From: Salminus brasiliensis
Taxonomy: Eukaryota; Chordata; Actinopteri; Characiformes; Bryconidae
Reading direction: 5' to 3'
Assembly: GCF_030463535.1 (NCBI RefSeq)
Contig: NC_132888.1
Span: forward strand, 711,461 to 775,460
DNA: 64,000 bases
The number at the start of each line of letters is the position of its first letter. Position 1 is the first letter of the stretch. The position numbers were made by a program, and so were the translations under genes. This document shows positions 1 to 10,740 of this stretch, piece by piece. The notes under the pieces were generated by a model. That model did not search any database, had not been told where the DNA came from, and saw nothing but the letters and a program-made list of their open reading frames with translations.

Positions 1-249
1 CAAGGTCTCTCTTTCAGTGATACAGTTGTAATCAGTGCAGCTTTGTGTCTTTCAGTCAATAGTAACAAAACCTTTGATGGAGGACAAACAGACCCCACAT
101 GTCCATCTACACCAGCAGCCTGATTCCGTCCTCTAATCTAGTCCTAAAGAACCCCAAACCACTGCTAATAATGAAAGCTGGAGCCAGTCAGCTGGAACTA
201 TCAATCAGAATACAAGACCTACTACTTTATTAGAAACCCCTCACTTGTA
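1..249. other. Unassigned sequence at window start
   Basis: No gene or open frame is recognisable. Near 222-240 there is one copy of a word (CTTTATTAGAAAC) that recurs at 1038-1100 and 1619-1660 and forms the core of the 40-bp minisatellite at 23.66-25.03 kb. It therefore looks like the edge of a dispersed repeat. Confidence 0.4.
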
Positions 250-781
250 CACTATATGCACAAATGTTTGCGGAAACCCCTTCAAATGAAATCATTAAGC
301 TACAGTCAAATACATACACACACACAGCTTGTCTAGTCCCTGTAGAGAAGAAGTACTGCCAATAGAATAGGACTCTCTGGAGCAGATCAACATCATGACC
401 CTATTGGCTCCATGCTGCCTAATGCCAGGTGTGGGCTAGAGGGGTATAAAGCCCCCCAGCATTGAGGAGCTGTGGAGCAGTGGAAGAGCTGTGTTCTCTG
501 GAATGATGGTGGAGGAGCTCCATCCAGTACTTTTGGGATGAGTTGGGGATGAGGAAGTGGGGCGGTGATCATCATCCAACATCCTGACCTCACTAACACT
601 ATTATGGCTAAATGCAATGAAATCCTCACAGCAATGCTCCTCCAGAATCTAGTAGAAAGTCTTTGTCTTGGACAGTAGAGACAGTTACTCCAACAGAAGC
701 AGGAGAAACTCTTTAATACTCTTGATTTCAGAAGAAGCAGTGAATGAGCAGATGTCCCAATACTTTTGTCCATATAATGTA
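250..781 (-). mobile_element. MITE family M, copy 1 (near full length)
   Basis: Non-autonomous DNA transposon of about 530 bp. The left end reads CACTATATGCACAAATGTTTG and the right end is the complement of a GGACAAAAGTATTGGGAC-type terminus, so the ends are imperfect inverted repeats. The body is shared with copies at 8.92, 10.27, 30.95, 39.66, 41.86, 45.75, 48.28 and 58.78 kb, including the blocks GAACACAGCTCTTCCACTGC and CTATTGGCAGTACTTCTTCT. No transposase is encoded. I did not assign the superfamily. The element is defined here as plus when it starts with the GGACAAAAGTATTGGGAC end. Confidence 0.8.
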
Positions 782-951
782 ACTCTAACTGTAGCCCATC
801 ATCTGAAACACAGATTAGTGTTTACTATGTGCTAGTTTCTGACCACACAGCTATTCCTATGGTAGACTCTCAAGTCAACCTAGCAATGACAACAACACTG
901 ACCACTCCGGATACACTCGTAGCAGTAGTACACATATTATTATTTATATAT

Positions 952-983
<32 letters not shown>

Positions 984-2139
984 CATCAACACTATCATGT
1001 CAGAGTCAATGCTGTGCTGAGAACGAACAACTAGGGGGTTTCTAATAAAGTGGCCAGTGAGTGGAAGCACAAGGTAGGGGTTTCTAATAAAGTGGCCACC
1101 CTGTGCACTCTAGCTGTGGTTTGTTTGTTTGTTTGTTTGTTTGTTTGTTTGTGTGAACACCTGCAGATGGAGTCCTGGTGTGGAAACCTGCCACCTTCTC
1201 TTCCAGACAGATGTGAGGGGGGCAGCAGGGCAGCGGAGTGGGCCTAAGCCCAGCACAGTGCTTCCACTTTCAGCTGGATCTCTCTCCTCCTGCTGCTCAG
1301 GGTCACACTATGCCGCCTCACGCCAGCCTGCTCACCTTCAGGTTCTGATTCTTCAACTGGTGTCATTCCTCCTGTCGTTTGATTAAAAGCAGAACTCTGG
1401 CAGAGGAGGACCTTTTTCTTTCACACCAGCAAAAGTTCATGTAATTATGTTCAAAACTAGATTTCATATATTTAAGAGTTTAAATCTATTTTTTAATCAT
1501 GTTTAGTTTTAGATTTCTGTAAAATCTAATGCCACTAAACTGTGGCCAAATACAAACCATACAGTTTTGCCACCCCCAATTTTAAAATCTTTCAAATTCT
1601 GACTTGGAAGCATTTTTGTAGGTGTTTCTAATAAAGTGGCCAGTTATTGGAAGCATGATGTCATTTAAGAGTAATGGTAGTTGGTAACTGACTATAATTG
1701 TTCAGTAGTTGTCATTTTGGTCCTAGGGGTGCCAACACTTTTGCATAAGATTGTACGTAGCTTGTGGTTAATCCTTTAGCGTCCCGCACTCTCAGTCCAG
1801 TGATCCATCAGAATTACTAAAAGTGAGTCACACATACACCTCCCTCTGGATCTGTCTGAGAGGGTTAACCTCCAATCAGTGCTCCTCCATCAGCCCTGCT
1901 TTAGTGATCTGTCTGAGAATCGATGACTGCCAGAGAGAGGCTGAGGACTGATGCAGAGCATTAGACTGGACACATAGCAGCTGCTGGACAGGCAATCACA
2001 CTGACCCCACAGAGATGCCCATTATCCCACTCTCCCACAGGCCCTGCCTCACCTTGCTCAGTCTTCCTGCAGTGAACTGACTGCATTCATTAAAGTGTTT
2101 TAATTAAGTTTAATCTACAATAAACATGAAAAGCAATTT
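782..2139. other. Repeat-dotted sequence without a gene
   Basis: No gene is recognised. Contents: a (CA)n microsatellite at about 955-983, two words GTTTCTAATAAAGTGGCC near 1038-1098, a (TTTG)n run at about 1119-1152, and another copy of the same word at 1619-1645. GGTGCCAACACTTTTGCATA near 1729-1748 resembles the terminus of a Tc1-like or MITE element. Nothing else stands out. Confidence 0.4.
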
Positions 2140-3010
2140 TAGATAACAACATGGACATCACGAGAAGGTACTTTTATATTAAATACCACAGGACATACTT
2201 TTAGATTATAATCAATGAAGGGTTTAGATAAAAAAAGGTAAATGAGTTTCCACAAAAGCATTTTTCATTAGATTAAAGAAAATGTGTTTTATATTCAAAA
2301 TAGTATTTTTAGTTTATATTTGGAGTAAAAGGTTCTAGATTATATTTCCACATTAACATCATTCTTTACATTTAATTAACATTCTTTACATTAACAAAAC
2401 ACTTTGGGATGGATTTAAAAACATGATTGGACATTTATACAACAAACTGTCCTTTTAGATTAGATTTTATAAGGATGCTTCTAGATTAGATTAATAGGAA
2501 ATCACTTTGATTAGATTTAACAAAATGTATTTTTAAATTACACATGATACTTTTTGAAAATGGGTTCTAGATTAGATTTTAAAAATAACCAAAAAGGATG
2601 TAGGTTAGATGAAAAAAATATCAATTTAGATTAGATTTAAGTAAAAACATGCTTTTAGATTTCATTAAGGACATTTTTAGATTAGTTTAAACAAAATTGT
2701 CCTTTTATATTATACATCAAATCTGTTCTTTTAGATTAAACAGTTCTCAGAAAGATACTTCTAGATTAGACAAAACTGAGACACAGTTAGATTAGATTAA
2801 AAAAAAATATCTTTTTGTAGATTTACCTAAAGGCACCTTTTAGGTTGCATTCAATTAGGTCACTATTAGAACAGATTTTATTAAATGCACAATTATATTA
2901 AATCCAGCAAGAGCTTTTAGATTACATTTAACTAAAAATAAGATTTGTAATTAGATTCAACAACATTTTAGACTCATAATGTACATTTAGATTAGAAACA
3001 GTTTTCTGGA
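2140..3010. repeat. A+T-rich degenerate TTAGATTAGATT repeat
   Basis: About 870 bp of strongly A+T-rich DNA in which TTTTAGATTAGATTTAA-like words recur every few tens of bases, many preceded by an ACATTTT- or CTTTT-type lead. Copies are well diverged and no exact period holds, so this looks like an old decayed tandem array. It lies about 140 bp beyond the proposed 3' end of the claudin gene. It has no coding capacity. Confidence 0.6.
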
Positions 3011-3149
3011 TTGTGACAGATGTGGACCAGAACTACTTTCTTTAAGATTTCCAACACAACCTTCAGCAGTTCAACACTTATCTTATGTAAGCAGAGATAA
3101 TCCTGCTGGAGAGTTAAAGAGACGCTTCAGTGTGGAAAACAAATCACTG

Positions 3150-3155
3150 TTTATT
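3150..3155 (-). terminator. cldn11: Candidate poly(A) signal AATAAA for cldn11
   Basis: On the minus strand this is a canonical AATAAA, about 900 nt past the claudin stop codon, with further A/T-rich sequence around it. It would give a 3' UTR of roughly 0.9 kb. TTTATT words are common in A+T-rich DNA and no transcript was available, so an earlier or later site is possible. Confidence 0.35.
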
Positions 3156-3930
3156 TAATAAAACATAACATTGAAACAAATAAATAACCAGCTTATACAG
3201 GAAATCTCAGACAATGATTTTCTGTTTTGTATCAAAAATGTTACCAGAAATCATCTTAAATCCAGCCTGAATATCTAATCTTATAATGAGCTGTAGCTGA
3301 TTTTTATTTAAGATCATTTAACTATTTATCCAGATGATTTTAATCTGAACTGTTTGGGTTCTTTCATACAAGTGAAAATGATTTTGGTAGAATCATTTAA
3401 ATCGATAAAATTACTTAAAACATGTAAACCATATGTACAAAAGTTCAGTTATTATTTTTGATTATGATATAATAATAATAATAATAATAATACAGTGGTC
3501 TCAATGGATAATATTAGATATTTAGGTTTGATTTAAGACTCACTGAGATCATTTGTTTTTGCAGTGTAAAGGTAAAAAAAAAAGAAAAAACATGAACTGG
3601 GAGTCGTTATATTCCTCCCACATGAACACAAAACAATTTCACAAAATTTAGAATTGAAAGCAGATGCTGAAAAACTGTTAGTGTTCCAGACCCCAAAACA
3701 CTGCGAAGGGTCCTATTTGTAACAGAAATTAGAATTTAACACAAACAAATTATGATCATTAAAAACATTTAAAAGCCTCCTTCAGTCTTAGTCCTCTGAT
3801 GGCCGCAGGTTTCGTATCACTGTCCGGCTGCATTACGCAACTCTGTCCAGTTCGGATGATCCTGAGGCCTGGATGCTGGCTCAGGCAGACAGTAAAAATC
3901 CACATCGTGACCAGAGAGGCTTGGGTAAGC

Positions 3931-3984
<54 letters not shown>

Positions 3985-4054
3985 GGGTCAGGATTTGACT
4001 GAGTGTAATAAGATGCTTAGGCTCCTCTGGGCAGCTGGAGAGTAATCCTGCGGC
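3156..4054 (-). other. cldn11: Probable cldn11 3' UTR
   Basis: Sequence between the claudin stop and the candidate poly(A) signal, without a competing gene. It contains an (AAT)n run at about 3470-3492 and a perfect (GA)n microsatellite at about 3930-3975. A short plus-strand open frame here is made largely of the GA repeat and was not accepted. Confidence 0.4.
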
Positions 4055-4314
4055 CTACACGTGAGCGCTCTTGGCGTGGTTGGTGGAGGAGGGGTTGGTG
4101 GGTGTGGTCTGGCCGTGTCTGGAGTAATAGAAGCGGTTGCTGTCTGCGTACGGCGCTGATGACTCCAGCGAGCAGCAGACGATCATGCAGCCGCCCAGCA
4201 GAGAGAACGCAGCCCCGACCCAGCCGGAGTACAGCGAGAAGCCGAACGCCATCAGGCCCTGCTCCTGGTGGGCTCCGATGGGGAACCACACGGTGGATAT
4301 GATCCCACACAGAG
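4055..4314 (-). CDS. cldn11: cldn11 coding exon 3
   Basis: 260 nt from the acceptor CTCTCCAG| to the stop TAG. It encodes the end of TM3, the second extracellular loop (WFPIGAHQEQG), TM4 (ending GGCMIVCC, a possible palmitoylation site) and a cytosolic tail with NRFYYSRHG and the terminal SAHV. The tail is slightly longer and richer in T, P and S than in mammals. Confidence 0.95.
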
Positions 4315-6897
4315 CTGGAGAGACACATAAACACACACCATATACTCAATATCATTTCATATACACTACCGGTCAAAGGTTTTGGAACACCCCCGCTGTT
4401 TTTGGTAGTGATCCAGTGGCAAGCCTGCTTTTCCTACTTCACCATCTCAGCACTGACTCTCTTACTGCCCCTCCACCTGCAGTCAGGCCTGCAGCTCCAG
4501 GGCTTCTCCTCACAGCTGGAACTGAGACCTGCTCCAGTGTTGAGCTCCAGAGATACAGGGTGCTGCTGACTCTCAGAAACTAGTCTGCTGATGCTGTTGT
4601 GGGTTTGAGTGGATCAGACCTCCAGACCTCTTCAGTTTCCTCCAGTTTCCAGTGTTTTTCTGATGGTTGATGGTTTTGATGGGTGCTAGGTCCATTGATA
4701 CAATGACTTGTTCTCTAAAATGTTACATTACTTTTTTTTTATTACCTTTGTGTACCGCCACTGGACTTAAAGTGCTTTGTTGTCAATAAAAACTAAAAAC
4801 TGGGGGTGTTCTAAAACTTTTGACCTGTAGCGTATATCATTTATATGAAACACTCTGCATAATTATAATAAAAAACAGTAAAGACAGACATGACTATATA
4901 ATAAACATATACTATAAGATATAGGATAAACGGACTGATTCAGAGGGGGGGTTTGGTGGGTTTGGGGGTTTGGTGTGAAACGCTCGGTTCTAGATAATCT
5001 CCCCCAGTCAGAGCTGGAGTTCTACACTGGAGGTTCTAGATAAGCTCCCCAGTCAGAGCTGTTCTACAGTGGAGGTTCTAGATAAGCTCCCCCAGTCAGA
5101 GCTGTGGTTCTACAGTGGAGGTTCTAGATAAGCTCCCCCAGTCAGAGCTGTGGTTCTACAGTGGAGGTGAAGGGAAGCAGACGTCTGAAGGTCTACTAAA
5201 AGCTCCTCACAGAAAGTTCTTCACCTAATGGTGATGAAGACGCTGCCTGATGCCTGAGACACGGTTCTACCAGAGTTCTGAGAAGAGCTCGGCTCTAGAA
5301 CCTGCTTTTAGAACCAGATCATTAAAATGGTGGAGGGATACATGCTGCAGGGTGTAGTGCAGCTACAGAAAGTAGTCCCTAAAGAAAACTGGATTAGTGG
5401 AGATTCTCTATTCACTATTTTACCTTCATCATCATCATCATCATCTTCATCATCACATATAAAACTCAGAAGACTCGTGTAGCTGCACTGGTGGGTTTGG
5501 ATAGAAGGTAAATTATGGGCTGTATCTGTGTTGTAGTCATGGCGACCGACGCCTGCTTCCATTCACCTGTACAGAGATCAGAGTGGGTCAGTTTCTCTAC
5601 AGTGAAGCTCAGTTTCATACTGAACTTGAAAGACTGGGATTAATTTCTCCAGTCCAGACCCATCTTTTGTTCAGTGTGAGCTGAACTGAGTTTGGAGAAT
5701 GCTGCTGTTTGGGACACAGAGCTGCACTCCCTCGTATCAGCGCTGAGGACCTGTATGTGTGCTGGCGATATGAATGTACTAATGTAGTGTAAGCAGAAAG
5801 AAGAGAAACAATAACACTAGTCTGATTATCTTGGCTCTGTACGTGACACACGAACCCCACCCCCAACCCCCAACCCCCAGTTTACAGGAAGTGAGTGAGG
5901 TTTGAATGTTTCAAGGCTAATTAAGAGTAAATGGTGAGAGACGAGTCCAGTGGGAGGAAGGGGATGGAGCTGAGTGAGTCAGAATAAAATCAACACCTGC
6001 TTTCTAGGAACGTCAGTATGAAGCAGAGACGTGATGAGAAGGGGAACACAGCCTTTCCGAACAGTGCAGAATAAACCAATAACCCCTCCACAATCTGTAA
6101 TCACAGCCCTCTCGAAAGCTGCTGAGGGTTCAGGGATATCGGAGTGACCGTCAGAGTATCTACTCATGCTATTGGTCTTAGTCCTGATACAACATTGCTA
6201 GAAGAGTACACTGTGTACTTCTACAGAGAAGTTATTTCTTTGGTCATTTTGAACCTCTATTAATAGTCCAGCTCATTTTTATGCTTTCTGAAACCTGAAG
6301 CTCTATTAATAGCCTAAAAGGTTTCCTGTCCATAGCTGTACCTTTTAATTTAATTTAATGTATTTGTTTATTAAATCTCTATCAATATCAGAATGTTTGG
6401 CTCCTTTTGAACCACTAGCAGTAGCTGTATAATTATTTTTGTACTTTTAAAATCTATGATAGCTGTACATTAATATTTTTAACTCTTTGAAGCTGTAGGT
6501 TTATTTTTTTGTACTATGGTTAGGGTTTGGGGTTTAGGGTTAGGGTTTGGGGTTTAGGGTTACATTGTACTTTGTACTTTTTTTTTTTTTTACCTCTATA
6601 CACAGGTGAAAGTTCATTTTTGTACTTTCTGAACCTTTATCAATAGCCATACGTGTCTTTTTGTTACTTTTGGACCTCCACCAGTAGCTTTATGTTTTGG
6701 TTTTATTATCTCTAAACTCTAAAAGCTGTAGATTCTGATTTTTTATTCATTTATTTTTATCTGTATTGATAAGTGGAAATAATTGTAATATTTTTTTAAC
6801 TGTTCTAAATAGACATAAATTAATTTGTTGTTTTTTTATCTCTATTTATAGACACATTTATTTCTGTACCTTTTGAATTGGCATCCATAGCAGCTGC

Positions 6898-6956
<59 letters not shown>

Positions 6957-9858
6957 TAAGTTCATTAGAGGTTTAAGCAATGTGTGAAGGCTGTTCATGA
7001 GAGGACATCATTTGTGCACTTCTTGTCCATACAGTGTCTTCATTAGACCCCCTGCCAGCCCTCTCTGAATATCTATCTTAATGCTCAAATCTGATCCAGA
7101 GGTCTTCATACGTACCCACTATCAGTGTAAGAGTTCCTCCCAGCATGGCCTGCTTGTTTTTGGCGCTCTGACCTTCCCCCCCAAGGTTCACACACGGCAT
7201 GGAGACCAGCAGCATGCCAGCAGCGGGTAAACCCAGCATGCAGGCCGTAATCATCAGGGCCCGCGACGTCTGGATATAAGCTACAAAAGCAAAAGAATGA
7301 AAGTTACCCACAATCCAACAGTGTATTATCATGAGCCTAGAGCACAGGAACACTGGGAAAGAGGACAAAAGATCCAACATCTCACTACTTTTTATTTTCA
7401 TAGGATTCTTTTTGGACATTTGCACTCGAGCTGGAATGGAAAAGCCTATTTAAGAAGAAGCATCAAGACAGAAATCAGTCAAAATCAAAGAATTGGTAAA
7501 TATATAAAATGATATGACGGTAGAATCACTTGGCATCCAATCAGTTACTTGCTACTATGCAGATTATGCAGTTACTATGACCTGGTTGTAGTTTATTGGC
7601 TCTATAATTGGTCTAAATGGTGTGTTTAATGGTCCAGGCAGATGTTCAGTGCACTAGAAATGCTGCCCCTCACCCACCCTGATCTCAAAAAAGATTATCA
7701 TAACATAATTTACCACAGAAATTACCATATATCATTATATTACAGCAGTGTGTCCTGCTTTACACTATCAGGCGCTCTGTATTGAACAATACATGACGTC
7801 ATTCACTTGACGTCACAACCATAACAGACGTACCTAGGGTAGATAACACTCCCCGACGTGCTGTGAGTCCTCTGACGCTAACTTATAGCCGAGGGAAACA
7901 ATCGAAACCCTTTTTTTATTCTGAATAATGAACCAAACGCTTTCAGACGGTTGGTTTGGCGTCTTTACTAGATTACTACACAGCAATGCTGAGTGCACTC
8001 TGAACGGATCAGGGTTAACTGCTCCCTGTTCTCCAGCTTTCAGAGGCAGTAGAGCTGAACTCATTGAGGGGACAGTGAAGCTCCAGGTTTACTGATCTCA
8101 ACACCAGCCTGATCAGGAGGCTCTACTCTATCTGACCAACCTAGGCAGAATGGGGCCTGTACAGTACAGAACAAAGGTTATCACCATCTAACATAGATAG
8201 TGGAACCCATTCCAGTGCTCTATACAAAACCTTTTTTTGGTCATAATTTATATTATAAATATTGTGCCCAAAGCTGCAACTTCACAGGAGAAGAAAGAAA
8301 CCTTAACTTTCAACTGAAGTCAATGTAAAAATATTTACGACAGTTGTAAAAAGCCTTTCTATTGGTCCATTCATCAGAGAACTGATAGAATTGTGATACA
8401 ATATAAAGAAAACTCACATTTATGTCAGCGGGGGAAATTAGCAATATATAGAATTTTTTATATCTAACAATTAATTATAAAATACTGCAAACGCTTCAAG
8501 GTTTTTACACAACAGCACCGTCTTTAATAACTGTGTACTATCATAATATCTGTACCATGCCAATATAATTAGCTGTACTCTATTACACATGTGTATGAAT
8601 GTATTACACAACTACTGAGATACACTTGTGTAACTTACAAAAGTTTCATATATAAAATAAATGCATTGTTGCTATTCTGCAAAAACTTTATCTGCATTTC
8701 TTCACTTTTTTGCATGATTTGAAAACTTCATCTGCAAAACTGAACAAATCCCAAACAGTTACACTGCTATTACAGACACTTACTATGAAGTGGGGAGCAC
8801 TATACAGAACCCTCTACTTAACATTTTCCACCTGACACTCAGACCAAGAACCATTCAAGAACCTAGTTGTTGTTTTGAGTTCTCTTGGTTCTATAAAGAG
8901 AGAATGTTACCGGTAGGATACATTTATATGTCCAAATGTTTGTGGACACCCCTTCAAATTAATGCATTTAGCTACTTTAAGCTGCACCATTGCTGACACA
9001 GATGTGCAAATGCACACACAGCTTGTCTAGTCCCTGTAGAGAAGAAGTACTGCCAATAGAATAGGACTCTCTGGAGCAGATCAACATCATGACCCTATTG
9101 GCTCCATGCTGCCTAATGCCAGGCATGGACTAGAGGGGTATAAAGACCCCAGCATTGAGGAGCTGTGGAGCAGTGGAAGTACTTTTGGATGAGTTGGAGT
9201 GACAGAACTAATCATCCAACATCAGAACCACCAGAACTTGACCAACCTGATGCTCTCATTCTTTCGTGTGGCTGAATGCAGTCAAGTCAATCTTTCTCAC
9301 AGCAATGTTCCAACATCTATTATTAGGCCTTTTCAGAAGAATAGGAAGAAAAGGGTGTTATTTGGCTATTTAAGGCAATCTCTACCAAATTTTCTGAAAA
9401 CATGATCTTCGAGGTTCAGAGGTCTGCTTCCAGTCAGCTCCACTGTAGAACTGCTCTGCCTACCACCAGGTTATCTAGAACGGGTTTCTCTAGAAACCCA
9501 ACCTGAGTGACTCTGTCAGCATCTAAACTGTGTAATCATGTGAAACACTCTAACACACTTGCTTTGCTACAGCAACACGAACCTTTGGACACTTGTGGTT
9601 AGTACAGAGGCTGATTGTGGTCATAAACTCACCGGGCAGCTCCAGGATCTGGTTGAGGGAGATACAGTGGTACAGTGCTGTGGAGATCACGCACTCCGCC
9701 CACAGGCCCTTGGCCCCCAGCTCGTCCATCTTCTTGCAGGTGTTCATGCCGTACTTACAGGTCACCACCCACTCGTTCGTCGCTGTGGCGATGATGAGAG
9801 CAACCCAGCCGAGCAGACTGACCATAAAGCCGGTCAACTGCAGGCATGTGTTCGCCAT
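4055..9858 (-). CDS. cldn11: Claudin-11 (three coding exons, complete)
   Basis: Claudin-11 (oligodendrocyte-specific protein) is a four-pass membrane protein that forms tight-junction strands between myelin lamellae and between Sertoli cells. Joining 9858-9633, 7280-7116 and 4314-4055 gives 651 nt, or 216 residues plus TAG, close to the 207 residues of human claudin-11. Predicted features in order: TM1 about 8-25; first extracellular loop with the claudin signature W30, GLW at 51-53, C56 and C65; TM2 about 83-105; TM3 about 120-141; second loop beginning WFPIGAH; TM4 about 158-178; and a C-terminal tail ending in the PDZ-binding residues SAHV. GLW, SRALMI and HAKSAHV identify claudin-11 among claudins. 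Both introns are GT-AG. The start (MANTCLQ) matches the family N terminus, although an upstream in-frame ATG exists at 9892-9894. Teleosts often carry two copies (a and b); I cannot say which this is. Confidence 0.95.
4364..4832. mobile_element. TA-flanked MITE in cldn11 intron 2
   Basis: The ends are inverted repeats: CACTACCGGTCAAAGGTTTT at the left, and the complement of AAAACTTTTGACCTGTAGCG at the right. Both are flanked by TA, the target duplication of Tc1/mariner elements. The 469-bp body encodes no transposase. The GGTCAAA(A/G)GTTTT terminus is typical of fish Tc1-like derived MITEs. Confidence 0.8.
4985..5172. repeat. Short minisatellite, about 50-bp unit, in cldn11 intron 2
   Basis: About four copies of a unit built from GGTTCTAGATAAGCTCCC, CCAGTCAGAGCTG and GTTCTACAGTGGA. 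The last two units are almost identical, which suggests recent slippage or unequal exchange. Confidence 0.75.
5316..5615. repeat. Dispersed module D1, copy 1
   Basis: About 290 bp closely matching 16420-16697. Both share GATCATTAAAATGGTGGAGG, GTAGTCCCTAAA, a CATCATCATC run, and ATTATGGGCTGTATCTGTGT. Copy 1 has a longer TCATCA run. It sits in intron 2 of the claudin gene. No coding frame or clear termini were seen, so its class is unknown. Confidence 0.65.
5616..7115. other. Rest of cldn11 intron 2, repeat-rich
   Basis: No extra exon is recognised. From about 6230 to 6860 the sequence repeats loose words such as TTTTTGTACTTTT, GAACCTCTA and AATAGCTGTA at intervals of tens of bases, a degenerate tandem array. 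A telomere-like tract lies at 6518-6561, and a (TGC/TGT)n trinucleotide run at about 6896-6955. Confidence 0.5.
6518..6561. repeat. Short interstitial telomere-like tract
   Basis: About 44 bp made of two copies of a 22-bp word in which TTAGGG alternates with TTTGGGG and TTTAGGG. It is a degenerate relative of the vertebrate telomere repeat inside an intron. Confidence 0.55.
7116..7280 (-). CDS. cldn11: cldn11 coding exon 2
   Basis: 165 nt encoding residues 76-131 in part, beginning AYIQTSRALMI. It covers TM2, the short cytosolic loop and the start of TM3. The acceptor is TTTTGTAG| and the donor is G|GTACGT. Both split codons are G|CT (alanine), which keeps the frame across the two introns. 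Confidence 0.95.
7281..9632. other. cldn11: cldn11 intron 1
   Basis: GT-AG intron of 2,352 bp on the minus strand. Apart from a truncated MITE family M copy at 8921-9320 I recognise nothing in it. Confidence 0.7.
8921..9320 (-). mobile_element. MITE family M, copy 2 (truncated)
   Basis: The left terminus TATATGTCCAAATGTTTGTG and the family body (AATAGAATAGGACTCTCTGG, GAGGAGCTGTGGAGCAGTGG) are clear. There is an internal deletion after the GTGGAGCAGTGG block, and the far terminus is missing. Confidence 0.75.
9633..9858 (-). CDS. cldn11: cldn11 coding exon 1
   Basis: 226 nt encoding residues 1-75 and the first base of codon 76: TM1 and most of the first extracellular loop, which carries the paracellular barrier signature (W30, GLW, C56, C65). 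The donor is G|GTGAGT at 9633/9632. The exon length and junction position, just after the LELP residues, agree with the vertebrate claudin-11 plan. Confidence 0.95.
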
Positions 9859-9937
9859 GACCCAAAACTCAGAACCTGGACAACAATATGACAAAACCTT
9901 CCTAATCTCAGTTCAGCTCCACAGCAGAACCTCAGAT

Positions 9938-10009
9938 CTCCAGTCTGATCTACCAGCAGAGCTCCAGTCTGATCTACCAGCAAATCTCCAGTCTGATCTA
10001 CCAGCAGAG
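9938..10009. repeat. Three 24-bp direct repeats near the cldn11 5' end
   Basis: Three head-to-tail copies of a unit beginning CTCCAGTCTGATCTACCAGC, differing by only two bases. They lie between the claudin start codon and its TATA-like box, so they would fall in the 5' UTR if that promoter is used. Confidence 0.8.
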
Positions 10010-10115
10010 TGTTCCAGTTATACCAGTGGTACTCCAGTGTGTGAGGCTCATGGTGAGAGAGGTTCTGCAGGGGCTCTTGCTTTCTGATCTAAAGTCCAGC
10101 ACCACCCCACTGCAC

Positions 10116-10123
10116 CTTTTATA
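10116..10123 (-). promoter_or_regulatory. cldn11: TATA box candidate for cldn11
   Basis: TATAAAAG on the minus strand, 258 bp upstream of the claudin ATG. A CCAAT word lies 30 bp further upstream (10153-10157, inverted relative to the gene). Start sites about 30 bp downstream would give a 5' UTR of roughly 230 nt without an intron. This is sequence-based inference with no transcript support. Confidence 0.45.
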
Positions 10124-10197
10124 CCATGGCAACAACACAGCCCAAACTTTCAGCCAATCACAAACCAGGAGACTCTCAGGGCTGGAACTTACTTGCT

Positions 10198-10233
<36 letters not shown>

Positions 10234-10247
10234 GTATGTATGTATGT
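10198..10247. repeat. (CT)n and (TATG)n compound microsatellite
   Basis: An uninterrupted CT tract at about 10199-10228 followed directly by TATG repeats, upstream of the claudin promoter candidate. Confidence 0.9.
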
Positions 10248-10271
10248 GTAAACATTTACATTGTATTACAT

Positions 10272-10623
10272 TTAGTGTGTGTGTGGACAGAAGTATTGGG
10301 ACACCTGCTCATTCACTGCTCCCTCTGAAATCAAGGGTATTAAAAGAGCTGATCCTGCTTTTGTTGGAGTAACTGTCTCTACTGTCCAGAGCAGAAGACT
10401 TTCTACTAGATTGTGGAGATGTAAGGATTTGATTGATAGCATTCAGTGACAATAGTGTTCAGTGATAACCCCCCCCCCCCCCAAACTCGTCCCAAAAGTA
10501 TTGGATGGAGCACAGCCATCATTTCAGCTAACACAACATGCCAATAGGTTCATGTTTATCTGTTTATTGGCAGTACTTGTCTACAGGGACTCCACAAGCT
10601 CTCTCTCTCGCTCTCTCTCTCTC

Positions 10624-10657
<34 letters not shown>

Positions 10658-10740
10658 TCTTCGTCAACAAAGAATGCAACTTAAAGTAGCTGAATGCATT
10701 CATTAGATGGGGTGTCCACAAACTTTTGGACATATACTAT
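10272..10740 (+). mobile_element. MITE family M, copy 3 (rearranged)
   Basis: Begins GTGGACAGAAGTATTGGGAC and ends GGGTGTCCACAAACTTTTGG followed by ACATATAC, the two family termini. The middle is shortened and contains a (C)14 run, a CT tract and a GT tract. Confidence 0.75.

Noticed and set aside
393..773. Peptide containing GAPPPSFQRTQ and CWGALYPSS that recurs at 48444-48680 and 39815-40033
   Set aside because: It is the conserved body of MITE family M. A second frame in the same copies is also open, and other copies carry indels, so DNA-level conservation explains it.
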